Part shown: positions 27,520-37,100 of the stretch, piece after piece
How positions within the stretch are numbered: the stretch's first letter is position 1
Layout of the letters: each line of letters begins with the position of its first letter
Origin: Ohtaekwangia sp036568665
GTDB taxonomy: Bacteria; Bacteroidota; Bacteroidia; Cytophagales; Cyclobacteriaceae
Direction of reading: 5' to 3'
NCBI RefSeq assembly: GCF_036568665.1
Contig: NZ_DATCSD010000348.1
Span: 7,764-71,763 of the forward strand
DNA length: 64,000 nucleotides
Translations under genes and position numbers: made by a program
The notes under the pieces: generated by a model
Database searches by the model: none
Seen by the model: the letters and a program-made list of their open reading frames with translations, nothing else
Told to the model about the DNA's origin: nothing

Positions 27520-28104
27520 TTAGAGACAGTAGCTCTCAATCTCGTGCTTGAGTAACTCCATAAGCTGATTCATTTGCCTTGGACTATCATGAAGGCGAGA
27601 AAGAAAGATGCCACCTTCAACAGTAGCGAAAGCCTTCAATGCAAAAATTCGGGCATCCATCTCCCTGGTAAATTCACCGGAAGCAATTCCGGCAACAACG
27701 AGTTTATAGATGCGCTGCTGACTACACCTGGCGGCCTGCCTGACACGGTCCTTCATAACCGGTTCGGTATCGTCCGATTCCACACCAAAGTTTAGCAGTG
27801 GGCATCCACCCTTGGATTCCTTGTAAATTTTTGCGTACGCGTCAAGGAGCGCGAACAATTTACCCTTGGCGGTCTCCTGGGTATCAACAGCCTCGTCAAG
27901 ATATACCTGAAGCCTGCCTCGTAAATGATCGAAGGCCGCAAGAGCTATATCTTCCTTGCTTTCGAAATTTCCATATAACCCGCCTTTCCCCAGTTTAGTC
28001 ACCTCCTGGATATCCTGCACCGTAGTACCTGCCACGCCCTTCACATTGAAAAGCTGAGCCGACTTCTCTAATATGTACTGACGTGTTCTTTCTGCTTTTC
28101 CCAT
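27520..28104 (-). CDS. TetR family transcriptional repressor
   Basis: A 194-residue TetR regulator. The DNA-binding part is ERTRQYILEKSAQLFNVKGV followed by AGTTVQDIQEVTKLGKGGLY, and the ligand domain includes GGCPLLNFGVESDDTEPVMK. Although only moderately like the TetR at 21993, its promoter contains the same operator motif (28133 and 28168). It heads an operon with the thioesterase and fabF and is divergent from the AhpD-like and YHS genes. Confidence 0.85.
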   Translation of the reverse strand: MGKAERTRQYILEKSAQLFNVKGVAGTTVQDIQEVTKLGKGGLYGNFESKEDIALAAFDHLRGRLQVYLDEAVDTQETAKGKLFALLDAYAKIYKESKGGCPLLNFGVESDDTEPVMKDRVRQAARCSQQRIYKLVVAGIASGEFTREMDARIFALKAFATVEGGIFLSRLHDSPRQMNQLMELLKHEIESYCL

Positions 28105-28132
28105 TGATCGGTAAATGTAGTGGATAATTCTG

Positions 28133-28179
28133 GACTGTTTGGTCTGTTTTTAAATCTTTTAAAAATAGACTGTTTAGTC
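28133..28179. promoter_or_regulatory. two probable TetR operators
   Basis: GACTGTTTGGTC (28133-28144) and GACTGTTTAGTC (28168-28179; within AGACTGTTTAGTCT, a palindrome with 5-bp arms). Start-to-start distance is 35 bases. They lie just upstream of the TetR gene, facing the divergent AhpD-like gene. They match the consensus GACYGTTTRGTC also found at 22715. Confidence 0.65.
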
Positions 28180-28421
28180 TGTCTTTGTAACCATGCACAG
28201 AATAGCCACAAGCCTGACTTCTCGCGAAGTATAAATTATCTGACCGGTTGGTATAGAAATGCAAGTTGTCTGCACCAACCGTATATATTAGGCGCTTATA
28301 TATATTCAGGAATATCTATGTAAAATTATCCATGACGTTACGACATTTATCCATGTTTTCCCGCCTCACTCATATGATCTTTGTAACGTTAATATCGACA
28401 CAGCATTCAAAAGAAAAATTT

Positions 28422-28976
28422 ATGACACGTTTAACGGCACTTAACCCGGATGAAACTTCCGGAAAAACAAAAGACCTCTTCAACGTTTTTGCCAATGCTC
28501 TAGGTGTAGTTCCTAATATGATGCGTACTATGGGGAACTCACCCGCAATCCTGGAAGGATATATGGGCTTGAGTGGCGCTCTTGGTAAAGGAACACTGGG
28601 CAGTAAAATCGGTGAACTGATCGCCCTGACAGTAGCCGAGAGTAATGGTTGTAACTACTGTCTTTCTGCACACACCTACCTGGGAGACAAGCTGGCGAAA
28701 CTGGATACGGAAGCCATGGAGTTGGCAAGACGCGGAACCAGTAAGGATCCCAAGATCAATGCAATTCTGAAATTTGCACAAGTGCTGGTAACGAAAAAGG
28801 GAAATGTCAAGGATGGCGATGTTGCTGCAATAAAAGCAGCCGGCGTAACGGAAGGAGAGGTCGGCGAAATTATAGGCCATGTGGCGCTGAACATTCTGAC
28901 AAACTACTTCAATATAACGGCTGCAACGGAGATCGATTTCCCGCTCGTTGAAAGTCTTCAGCCAGCAGTGGTATAA
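28422..28976 (+). CDS. carboxymuconolactone decarboxylase / AhpD-like protein
   Basis: I begin at the ATG at 28422 (MTRLTALNPDETSGKTKDLF), giving 184 residues, rather than the far longer frame that runs through the operator region. The block GELIALTVAESNGCNYCLSA then H holds the CxxC-and-His redox motif of AhpD-like alkylhydroperoxidases. The helical bundle continues with AILKFAQVLVTKKG and VGEIIGHVALNILTNYF. It probably reduces peroxides with a thiol partner. A paralogue lies at 56138. The YHS gene follows 45 bases later in the same direction. Confidence 0.85.
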   Translation: MTRLTALNPDETSGKTKDLFNVFANALGVVPNMMRTMGNSPAILEGYMGLSGALGKGTLGSKIGELIALTVAESNGCNYCLSAHTYLGDKLAKLDTEAMELARRGTSKDPKINAILKFAQVLVTKKGNVKDGDVAAIKAAGVTEGEVGEIIGHVALNILTNYFNITAATEIDFPLVESLQPAVV

Positions 28977-29021
28977 TAATCAATTGTAGCATTCATCATT
29001 AATATTAACTATATAACATCT

Positions 29022-29489
29022 ATGAAATCACTAAGAACACTTTTTACAATGATCGTTGCGATCATCATTCTCCACCCGGTATATGCACAGGTTGTTGAAC
29101 CTATAGATAAAAATAAAATTGCCAACGGAGGGTATGACCTTGTAAGCTATTTTACCGATGGCGCACCGCAGAAGGGAACCCAGGAGTTTACCGAGGAGAT
29201 TAAAGGTGTAAGATATCAGTTCGCTTCGGCAGAGCACAAGGATTTATTCAAAAGCAATCCTGATAAATATCTCCCGGTATGCGATGGCTATTGCGCCTGG
29301 GGTGTAGCGGAAAAAGGTAAAAGAGTTCCGGTCAATCCGACCACCTACAAAATTATAGATGGTAAGCTATATCTCTTTTTTAATGGTGACTTCAATGGCA
29401 AACCTTTCAATACACTGCCGGAATGGAACAAGAACGAAGCGCAGTTGCTTACAGCATTACCAAAGAAATGGGCGGCACTACAGCGATAG
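29022..29489 (+). CDS. exported YHS domain protein
   Basis: A 155-residue protein with a signal peptide (LFTMIVAIIILHPVYAQ). The YHS-like core includes NGGYDLVSYFTDGAPQKGTQ, YQFASAEHKDLFKSNPDKYL and PVCDGYCAWGVAEKGKRVPV. Family members bind metal and often accompany oxidative or lipid-related genes. It is co-directional with the AhpD-like gene and ends at a terminator 22 bases downstream. Confidence 0.85.
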   Translation: MKSLRTLFTMIVAIIILHPVYAQVVEPIDKNKIANGGYDLVSYFTDGAPQKGTQEFTEEIKGVRYQFASAEHKDLFKSNPDKYLPVCDGYCAWGVAEKGKRVPVNPTTYKIIDGKLYLFFNGDFNGKPFNTLPEWNKNEAQLLTALPKKWAALQR

Positions 29490-29510
29490 CCAGATATAGT
29501 ATATATTCGG

Positions 29511-29545
29511 AGAGCCGGGGAGTTGCTTCGGCTCTTTATCTTTTT
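29511..29545 (+). terminator. rho-independent terminator
   Basis: AGAGCCG and CGGCTCT (7 bp) flank an 11-base loop, followed by TTATCTTTTT. It ends the AhpD-like/YHS transcript. I see nothing further in the rest of the gap up to 29807. Confidence 0.7.
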
Positions 29546-29807
29546 CCGGCGGTATATCCGTGTTGGCAGAAACTGATCGTTTATACGGGTTTACGTTTAA
29601 GATAATTTTTTAAATGCACGGGAAAAAGGAATGGGAAGAGTTGTTGAGGTTCTGTAAGAGTCGCATAGTTGTATAATTTGAATGACACGACCATGCGCGA
29701 CTATTGTTATGGGAATGAGTTGTAGAGTTTTCTAAAGTGCAAACTCAAGCATAACTTCAATGATCTGACAATCGCTATACCGGAAAGAAGCTATATTATT
29801 ACATTAC

Positions 29808-30689
29808 ATGAAAGGCAGCACTTCGCTTACCCTGGTGAACCCCAAAAACGGTAACCTGGATTTTAAGATACTCACCTTCGATGACGGACGTTACTTTGAT
29901 CACGTCCAGCGTCATAATTATTATTCGATCATCTGGATAACGGAAGGTACCGGTCGGATGAAAGCAGACTTTGCTGAATATAACTTTGAGAAAGGCCATC
30001 TCTTCACCTTTTCGTTGTATCAGCCCTATATGTTCCTTGAACACCAGGTAAAAGGAGTTGCCCTGTATTTTCATCCCGATTTCTTTTGCATTCATAAACA
30101 CCAGGAACAAGTTGCCTGTAACGGTGTATTGTTTAACAATATTTATGAAGCTCCCTATACACCTATAGACGGCCATTCCGCTGCTTCTCTCTGGGGGCTC
30201 ATCGATCGAATGAAAGATGAAATGAGTCAGGCAGCTCTAGCGCAGTACGATATACTGGTTTCGTACTTGAAGATATTTCTGATAACGGCTTCCCGCATCA
30301 AGGCAGCACAACCACAACGAAATAATGCGACAACGGCAGATATCCATAAGCCTATTATACAAAATCTGAAATCTTCCATCGAAAGAGACTTCAGAGTAAA
30401 GCATTCTGCCAGCCAGTACGCAGAGTTACTTAATATAGCACCCCGTTCTTTGGCTAAAATTACCAAGAGCTATTTCAACAAGACTATTACCGAGTTGATC
30501 TCGGAAAGAATTATTGTAGAAGCTAAGCGGGAACTATACCTTACACACAAAACCGTGAAAGAAATTGCCTACGAACTCGGATACGAGGATGAACATTACT
30601 TCAGTCGATTCTTTAAAGTTAATACCGACACTTCGCCACAATTCTTCAGAGAAACAGTGGGATATGGACGAGGTACTGTTGTGAGTTGA
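29808..30689 (+). CDS. AraC family transcriptional regulator
   Basis: A 293-residue regulator with an N-terminal cupin domain (IIWITEGTGRMKADFAEYNF, GVALYFHPDFFCIHKH) and a C-terminal double helix-turn-helix. The latter reads SQYAELLNIAPRSLAKITKS and VKEIAYELGYEDEHYFSRFF, ending TSPQFFRETVG. Its N-terminal domain resembles that of the regulator at 52343. It lies just before the convergent end of the glucan locus. The ligand is unknown and it need not control the locus. Confidence 0.85.
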   Translation: MKGSTSLTLVNPKNGNLDFKILTFDDGRYFDHVQRHNYYSIIWITEGTGRMKADFAEYNFEKGHLFTFSLYQPYMFLEHQVKGVALYFHPDFFCIHKHQEQVACNGVLFNNIYEAPYTPIDGHSAASLWGLIDRMKDEMSQAALAQYDILVSYLKIFLITASRIKAAQPQRNNATTADIHKPIIQNLKSSIERDFRVKHSASQYAELLNIAPRSLAKITKSYFNKTITELISERIIVEAKRELYLTHKTVKEIAYELGYEDEHYFSRFFKVNTDTSPQFFRETVGYGRGTVVS

Positions 30690-30765
30690 GATATAGATGT
30701 AGATGGAGTCCCTATATCTTCACAGGTGGAGTATATACGGGTTCTTCGTATAATGCAAATTTAAG

Positions 30766-30798
30766 AAAAGCCGAAGAGCAAATCGGCTCCCCGGCTTT
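30766..30798 (-). terminator. terminator of the glucan locus
   Basis: Read on the minus strand, AAAGCCGGGGAGC pairs with GCTCTTCGGCTTT with small internal mismatches, then TTCTT. It begins five bases after the GH81 stop codon. On the plus strand the same hairpin could also stop the AraC gene. Confidence 0.65.
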
Positions 30799-30802
30799 GA
30801 TC

Positions 30803-33800
30803 TTATTGTTTTATGATTTTTATAGTACGCACCGTACTACCAGTTAAACGGATATAGTATAACCCGTCTTTGAGATATGATACGTTCCAGGTGATAGAAC
30901 TTCGTTTATTAACCGGCTCTGATAAAAGAGGTTGTCCCTGGACGTTCAACAGTTGTATACTTGTATAGCTATTCCCGTACAAATCCAGTGTAAGTAATTG
31001 GTGAACGGGATTGGGATGCAGGTATACTTCAGCATCGTTTATTCCGGATGATTCCACTGTTATCCGGGCCGAGGTTCCATTGGCAATGCTTATTGGTATA
31101 ACTGTAGATGTTGATGTGCCGCCCGCAGCGGTGGTACTCCTGGCGGTGGCTCGCAAAGTATAAGCACCGTTTGGATAAAGGGAAGTGTTAATCGACCAGT
31201 CGTATGGCTTAATATTTTCCTGCAGTGAAGCAATGACCGTGGCGTTCTGTAAAAGCTCGAATATTACGTTAGCTATACCCGAGCCATCGGTAGTGGCTAT
31301 ATCCGGATCATACGCTGTGGCATTTACCGCTATTGTCCCCGACAGTGTTGCATTCGCAGCAGGGCGTGTAAATTGTACTACCGGACTGCCACCGGCACTG
31401 TTGGCAATAGTGATGTTGATTGATGACGAACCGGTTGTTCCACCGGCCGCTGCTGTGCTCGCAGCGGTAGCTTTGAGGGTATATATACCATTGGGGTAAA
31501 GTTTAGTATTCAGTACCCAGTCGTACGTTTTTATATTTTCCCGTAATGATGTCACCACGGTATTTCCGCTGATTAGCTCAAACAAAACACTGGATATACC
31601 TGAACCATTGGTAGTGGCTATATCCGGATCATATGCGCTGGCGTTAATGCTGATCGTGTTGGCTACTGTAGCATTAGCAGCTGGCGCAGTGAACTGCACT
31701 ACAGGGTCTCCGGATGGTGGCGGTGTACCGTCAAAGTTGTGCACGTTTACCAGTGTATTGGATGGAACGGAAAAGGATCCTATTGCAGCACCATCTTTAT
31801 ATACGGTGGCGGTTTGTGCAGAAGATGACGGGTTATATACCACGTAACTATATACCTGGGTGGAAGCATTAAAGTATACAGTGCTGCTGGGAATACTTAT
31901 ATGGTAATTCCATTGTATATCTCCCAATGTTCGGTTGGCGTGAGTATAATAATATGTTTGTCCTGCAGTAGGCGTACCACGTGCCACAGCACTGTCATTT
32001 ATATAGTAGTTGTGAAATTTCTGGGCCACGTAATCGGGATTCGACATTTGTGCAAAGCACAATGATACATTTGCCCAATCGGCACCATAGGTGGATTCGT
32101 CCCGGTTGCCTTCTTCTGTCAGTAGGTTGGTATATTCCTGCCAGTGCGCGGTTTTGTTGCGTACGGCATAATTCATAAAGGGCCCCCAGGGTAAATATTG
32201 TATACCGTGAATGTGCCGTGGTGCTCCACTGAAGAATGTACCATACACGATGCCGCCATCGTATATAATTCCGCCAACGGTATGGCCATAGCTCGGAGGA
32301 AAATTTTCGTGATCCCAATCAAACCAGTATTCCATAATCGCGCGCGACTCGGTTACATAGCCAAAGGCTCCGGCATCGCGCATGGCATTATCTCCCAGTG
32401 CATTTCCCATCAGAAATATACCGGCCCATGATTGCATGGCTTCAGAGCTTGATTCCTGGTTGTTGCCGTTACTCGAGCTTTTACCCCCTGCATAGGAATG
32501 ACCACGCCACGGATTGAAGGTGCGGAATAGTGGAAAGTTCTGATCGTTACGATCCCAGTTAGCATATTGTTTGGCAACAAGTTTTATCATCGGTCCATAT
32601 TGATTCAGAAAATCCTGATCTACCATACCCAGCATGGCACTGGCGTACGTCAGGTATCCATAGTGAAAATGATTGTCGGTAAATTGAGAGCTGCCGTAAC
32701 TTGAATTGAATCCTACCAGCGCTTTCCATTTATCGTAGCGTGCGTAATACATACTCGCTTCACCCGGTGTATAGGTAAGCCAGTTCTGCAGCAGTGCGCG
32801 TGTTTTGGTTTTAAAAGTTTCGAAGTGGGGATTGTTCGTCTCTTTGGCAATCAGAGTATATTTCGCTGCGTTCACCAATACCTTTCCTCCCCAGTATGTA
32901 TCGCCCGGGTTATCGTTGTTCTGCGCGTAATCGCCAAGCAATACATCCATCTTGGCCGGGTCGTATGCATACGGTATATTTTGAACGGATGGCGATGGCA
33001 GGTGAGGTAATACACCATTGAAGTCGTAAGAGAATTTAAAGCTGGTTCCCACACCACATTTAATTGTTCCTCGCGTAGAGACATACTCTCTTCCGTTGAA
33101 TGAAAAATCCTGTGTGGTTCTTTTATAGTGATGCGGCAGGAAGCCTTGTACTATTCTATTCTCCGGCAAGCCTTTCAGGTTTTGTGTTGTTACGTTCCAG
33201 GTAACATCTACTTTGCCCTGCTCCGGCAGGTAGCTCCAGTTTACTTTGGTATCGCGGGGTATAGAGTATGCGAATGTTTTATAGTAAGCGAGGTCTGTTG
33301 GCGAAGTAAGGGCTGCCAGTGTGAAGTAGGTTGCGTTCTTCAATGTTACAGCATTACCGGTAAGTGTAAACTGTGTATTGTCGGGTGCATATATACCATA
33401 ATACTTTCCGCGATATAGCGCACCGATATGATCGGAAGTATAGGGCAGTGTAACAGCCGTTCCGGCATCGTTGAAGAAAGTAACACCCGAACCAAACTCG
33501 GTGATCGGATCAAAGCCTGTCGCTTCAAACCACGTCATCGGTGATCCCTGCACAATAGTAACGTCCAGCGATTTTGTACCATTCGGCATGTTGATTGTTA
33601 GCGACCAGTCCGTCCAGTTCTTCGCTATATTTTTCTCGGCAGTAAAGCCGACACCTTTTACCAGTACCGGATATTCCAGCACAGGGTTTCTGCCAGACCA
33701 ACGAGTAAGTGAGAAAAATTCACAACCGTATGCTTCCGGATCAATCACGATCGGGTAGGCCCACAGGTTGCCGGCAAATTGTGTAAGCAATACCTGCGTC

Positions 33801-34030
33801 CACCAGTCGTTGGTAGGAATTGGTTTGGTATTCCCTGCCGGAACGTTCAGTTCCAGGTTGGTGAAGTCGATTACTTCCTGACCTTCGTCTGCCAGGGGAG
33901 CGGATGCATAACTTCCGCTGCCAACCGGCACAACGGTTTGGGCATACGCAGAAAAAGTAAAGAGTGAAGCCAGGATCAATAGAAATACATGACCTCTTGT
34001 AATGCGAGATAGGTTTTTCATATATATCAT
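30803..34030 (-). CDS. secreted GH81 endo-beta-1,3-glucanase
   Basis: A 1075-residue enzyme with a signal peptide (VFLLILASLFTFSAYAQ). Residues about 35-740 are a GH81 catalytic domain: NDWWTQVLLTQFAGNLWAYP, TDNHFHYGY with the probable acid Asp452, FNPWRGHSYAGG, and NNQESSSEAM with Glu526 and Glu530. The spacing of four between the Glu residues matches known GH81 enzymes. Two copies of an approximately 105-residue beta domain follow, then a type IX secretion sorting domain (VYLHPNPVHQLL ... IRLTGSTVRTIKIIKQ). It should cut beta-1,3-glucan at the cell surface or outside. An alternative start lies three codons downstream. It is the last gene of the locus. Confidence 0.9.
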   Translation of the reverse strand: MIYMKNLSRITRGHVFLLILASLFTFSAYAQTVVPVGSGSYASAPLADEGQEVIDFTNLELNVPAGNTKPIPTNDWWTQVLLTQFAGNLWAYPIVIDPEAYGCEFFSLTRWSGRNPVLEYPVLVKGVGFTAEKNIAKNWTDWSLTINMPNGTKSLDVTIVQGSPMTWFEATGFDPITEFGSGVTFFNDAGTAVTLPYTSDHIGALYRGKYYGIYAPDNTQFTLTGNAVTLKNATYFTLAALTSPTDLAYYKTFAYSIPRDTKVNWSYLPEQGKVDVTWNVTTQNLKGLPENRIVQGFLPHHYKRTTQDFSFNGREYVSTRGTIKCGVGTSFKFSYDFNGVLPHLPSPSVQNIPYAYDPAKMDVLLGDYAQNNDNPGDTYWGGKVLVNAAKYTLIAKETNNPHFETFKTKTRALLQNWLTYTPGEASMYYARYDKWKALVGFNSSYGSSQFTDNHFHYGYLTYASAMLGMVDQDFLNQYGPMIKLVAKQYANWDRNDQNFPLFRTFNPWRGHSYAGGKSSSNGNNQESSSEAMQSWAGIFLMGNALGDNAMRDAGAFGYVTESRAIMEYWFDWDHENFPPSYGHTVGGIIYDGGIVYGTFFSGAPRHIHGIQYLPWGPFMNYAVRNKTAHWQEYTNLLTEEGNRDESTYGADWANVSLCFAQMSNPDYVAQKFHNYYINDSAVARGTPTAGQTYYYTHANRTLGDIQWNYHISIPSSTVYFNASTQVYSYVVYNPSSSAQTATVYKDGAAIGSFSVPSNTLVNVHNFDGTPPPSGDPVVQFTAPAANATVANTISINASAYDPDIATTNGSGISSVLFELISGNTVVTSLRENIKTYDWVLNTKLYPNGIYTLKATAASTAAAGGTTGSSSINITIANSAGGSPVVQFTRPAANATLSGTIAVNATAYDPDIATTDGSGIANVIFELLQNATVIASLQENIKPYDWSINTSLYPNGAYTLRATARSTTAAGGTSTSTVIPISIANGTSARITVESSGINDAEVYLHPNPVHQLLTLDLYGNSYTSIQLLNVQGQPLLSEPVNKRSSITWNVSYLKDGLYYIRLTGSTVRTIKIIKQ
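31075..31712 (-). repeat. two tandem beta-domain modules in the GH81 gene
   Basis: Two copies of a roughly 105-residue module lie at about 31395-31712 and 31075-31388. Each has VVQF(T)xPAANAT, AYDPDIATT(D/N)GSGI, ENIK(T/P)YDW and LYPNG(I/A)YTL. Two further copies are in the GH16 gene (44695-45330). DNA identity is visible too, for example GGTAGTGGCTATATCCGGAT on the plus strand in 31611-31640 and near 44909. Confidence 0.8.
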
Positions 34031-34115
34031 GGTTATAGTGGGGAATAAGAAATATTACCGGTACCGGGGCAAACAAGTATAGATATAGTTGCCTGCTCCG
34101 GCCCGGTAGGGATAA

Positions 34116-37100
34116 TTATTTTCTGATCAGTTTGCGGGTGGATACAGTGCCGCTATATTTCAGCTTTATGTAATATATACCAGCCGACAGCTTGCTGCTA
34201 TCGAAGGTGATGGTATGTTTACCTTTGGCGTGATTTTTTTCAACCAGCGAGGTAGCGATGCCGCCTTGCCCCGGATACAACGTTAAGGCTACAGGCCCGG
34301 ATTCCTTCACGGTATATTGAATGGTTACCTGACCATCGGCCGGGTTGGGATATAGTACCAGCAGGTTTTCCGGATCATTGCTGTTATCTTTTTCCTCTGC
34401 AGAAGCAAGTCGTGATGAACTTCCTGTGCCGTATACTTCTAACTCAAAAATAGAATAACCATATACAGTAAAGCGTGTGGCGCCGTAGATGCGCACGTAG
34501 CGCACACTGCTATTCAGCCCGGTGTGATCGTTTACTAATTGATTGTTGCCCGTTATTGGTTTTATAAGGTTCCAGGTCTGTGCATTATCCGATCCTTCAA
34601 TCAGGTAGTTTACGGCATACGAATTTTGCCAGGTGATCTTTACCCGATTTATAGTATAGGTAGCACCCAGATCTACATATAGCCACTGCGGATCGCTGAA
34701 GAGACTGGACCATCTTGTACCCGCGTTGCCATCCACAGCCTTGGCTCCTGTAAGCGATGCATTCTCGGTAGAAGATACCGTGGTTGGTTTGTTCAACGCC
34801 AGGTTAACGGTGCCACCACTGGTAACCGTAATATTTACCGGTGACGAAGTAGTGACAGCACCATTGTTATCGGTTGCCTGCGCAGTAAGTGTATACGTGC
34901 CAGCAACTACATTGGCCCATGTATAGCTATAGGGAGCGGATGTGTCGGTTCCCAATAACGAAGCCCCATTGTAGAATGATACTTGTGTAACAGTGCCATC
35001 GCTGTCGCTGGCGGTTGCTGCTATATTTATAGTGGCGGGTTCTGTTGCTGTACTGTTGTTGGCAGGTGCTGTTATACTTACAGCAGGAGCGCTGTTGCCG
35101 GAGGAAGTAAAATGGATATAGTTGGTGTTGATGCCATCGCTGTCAAACACGATGCGCAGTGTCTTTTGCCCGGTAGTGAGGGAGGGTGTAGTAAAAGAAA
35201 CCGTCTGCCAGGTTTGAAAAGCTCCAGTGTTGGGAAGGCTAATGGTGCCGGATATATTCTGACCATCCAGTTCTACGTGCATGGATTTGCCTGCGGCTGT
35301 TGTGGCAATGCGAACCTGCCCGGTATATATACCCGCGGTGGTTACATTTATGGTGTACTCCAGCCACTCCGTTGTAAGCACCCAGCCGAGGTTAAATCCT
35401 CCTTCCGAACAAGCCTGTATATCTACATCTTCGGTTGTGCGATAACTGTTGCCGGCATTGCCGGTGGTAAGATCATTGTAGGCAATGGATTGCCCCCCGG
35501 TATCAAAGTCTTCGGCTTCGATGCGGCCCGGTATATTTCGTGCTGTTCCTCCATAGGGATTTTGTACGGATGCAGTCGCAGTATAATTAGCCGTATAGGT
35601 TGTGTTGACAGCGGGTATACGAATGGATTGATTGGCAACGCCACCATGTGCCCAACTGGTAAAGGTATAATTGTTGTTGCCGAGTACCTGTGGTGTTATA
35701 GCCTGCAGATCAACGAGACTATTTACTACCAGTGTTTTTGTAAAAGGAGTGGTGCCTTGTGCGCTCAGCACAGCTTTCAGTCCGGGTACATTACTGTTTA
35801 CGGTGATATCAACTTTGTTGGGATATATATCTACAGAATCTTTTCCGATCCTTCCGTTGGAATCTGTTACGCTCAGAATAATTCGCAACCAGATATTAGG
35901 CGAACTCTCACCTCCGTTGTCTGCAGTAAACGAACCTGACTTTACACCGGATGGCACCACCGGCCCCGGGTGCCAGTGCTCGCTGGTAGGACTATCTTTA
36001 TGAAAGAAGCGTACTTCCCAATCGAAAGCAGAAGCCGGTAACGTTCCATCTTCCTGGTCGGAAGCATTGCCGCTATAGTTAATCAGATCGCCTACACTCC
36101 AGGTAGTGGAAGAAGATGGCAGCGTGATGTCTGCAACTGGTTTGGCGTTGAATGGCAATACCGTTAATACAGCATTGTTGCTGGTAGCCGTACCGTTGGC
36201 GTTGGTTACAATACATCTATAATTGCCTGCATCGCCTTGTACGGTAGCAGCGATGGTATAGGTGCTGGAAGTAGCACCGCTGATGTTGGCGTTATTCTTC
36301 TGCCATTGATAGGTAAAAGGTGTAGCTCCGGATGCACTTACCGTAAATGATACCGGGTCGCCAGCGGTAACAGTTTTACCGGCCGGGTGGTTTACAATTA
36401 CCGGTGCCTGTGTATTGTCGTATTCAATTCGCCATAAGCTGCCGGTGTTGCCATACTTGAAGTAGTATATATTTCCATCTATACCTACACTGGTGCCGAG
36501 TATAGATCCGAAACCTGTTGCTGAGAATACCTGGTATTGTCCGATCACCGGAGTTGCATCTACACTACGCATCCAGCCGGAGCACCAGTCGGTAAAGTAA
36601 AACCGATTCTTATACTGTGCAGGATAATTGGTGGTTGGCGGATTGAAGAATGTGCCCGAGGTAATAGCACAGCCCCATCCGCTGTGGCCATAGTAAAATG
36701 CAGCTGTTATAGTATTGGCCGCTTGCTCGGGGCCTGACCGTCCGTTCTGATCCCAGCCATAGTTATAATTTTTAGCAGGATCGGGATTGGTAACATCATC
36801 GATCTCTTCATAATTACCACCCACGTTGGCCACGAATATTTTTTGTGACAGAGGATCAAGGCTCATGCGCCACGGATTGCGCATACCGATGGCCCATATA
36901 CTTCTCTTCTGGCGCGAAGCTCCTGCTTCATTATAGTATGGATTGCCGGGAGCGGGCTGACCATCTTCTGTAAGGCGAAGTATCTTTCCCCTATATGTAT
37001 CAAGCTTGGCAGCTTCTGCCGAAGAATTACTTTCTCCGATCGCTACATATAGCAAACCATTTTTGAACAGCAGCGCGCCTCCATTGTGAAACCCGTTAAT

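Noticed and set aside
28266..28421. Longer start for the AhpD-like gene
   Set aside because: The 52 additional residues are not family-like; the start at 28422 matches the family length.
31075..31712. Tandem repeats as a possible CRISPR-like array
   Set aside because: The repeats are about 315 bases long, in frame and encode a protein domain; there are no short repeats with unique spacers and no cas genes in the window.
34983..35939. Long plus-strand open frame antisense to the dehydrogenase gene
   Set aside because: Its product is extremely rich in Cys, Gly and Tyr with no protein-like pattern; it is the reverse reading of Thr/Asn/Ser-rich domains in the real gene.
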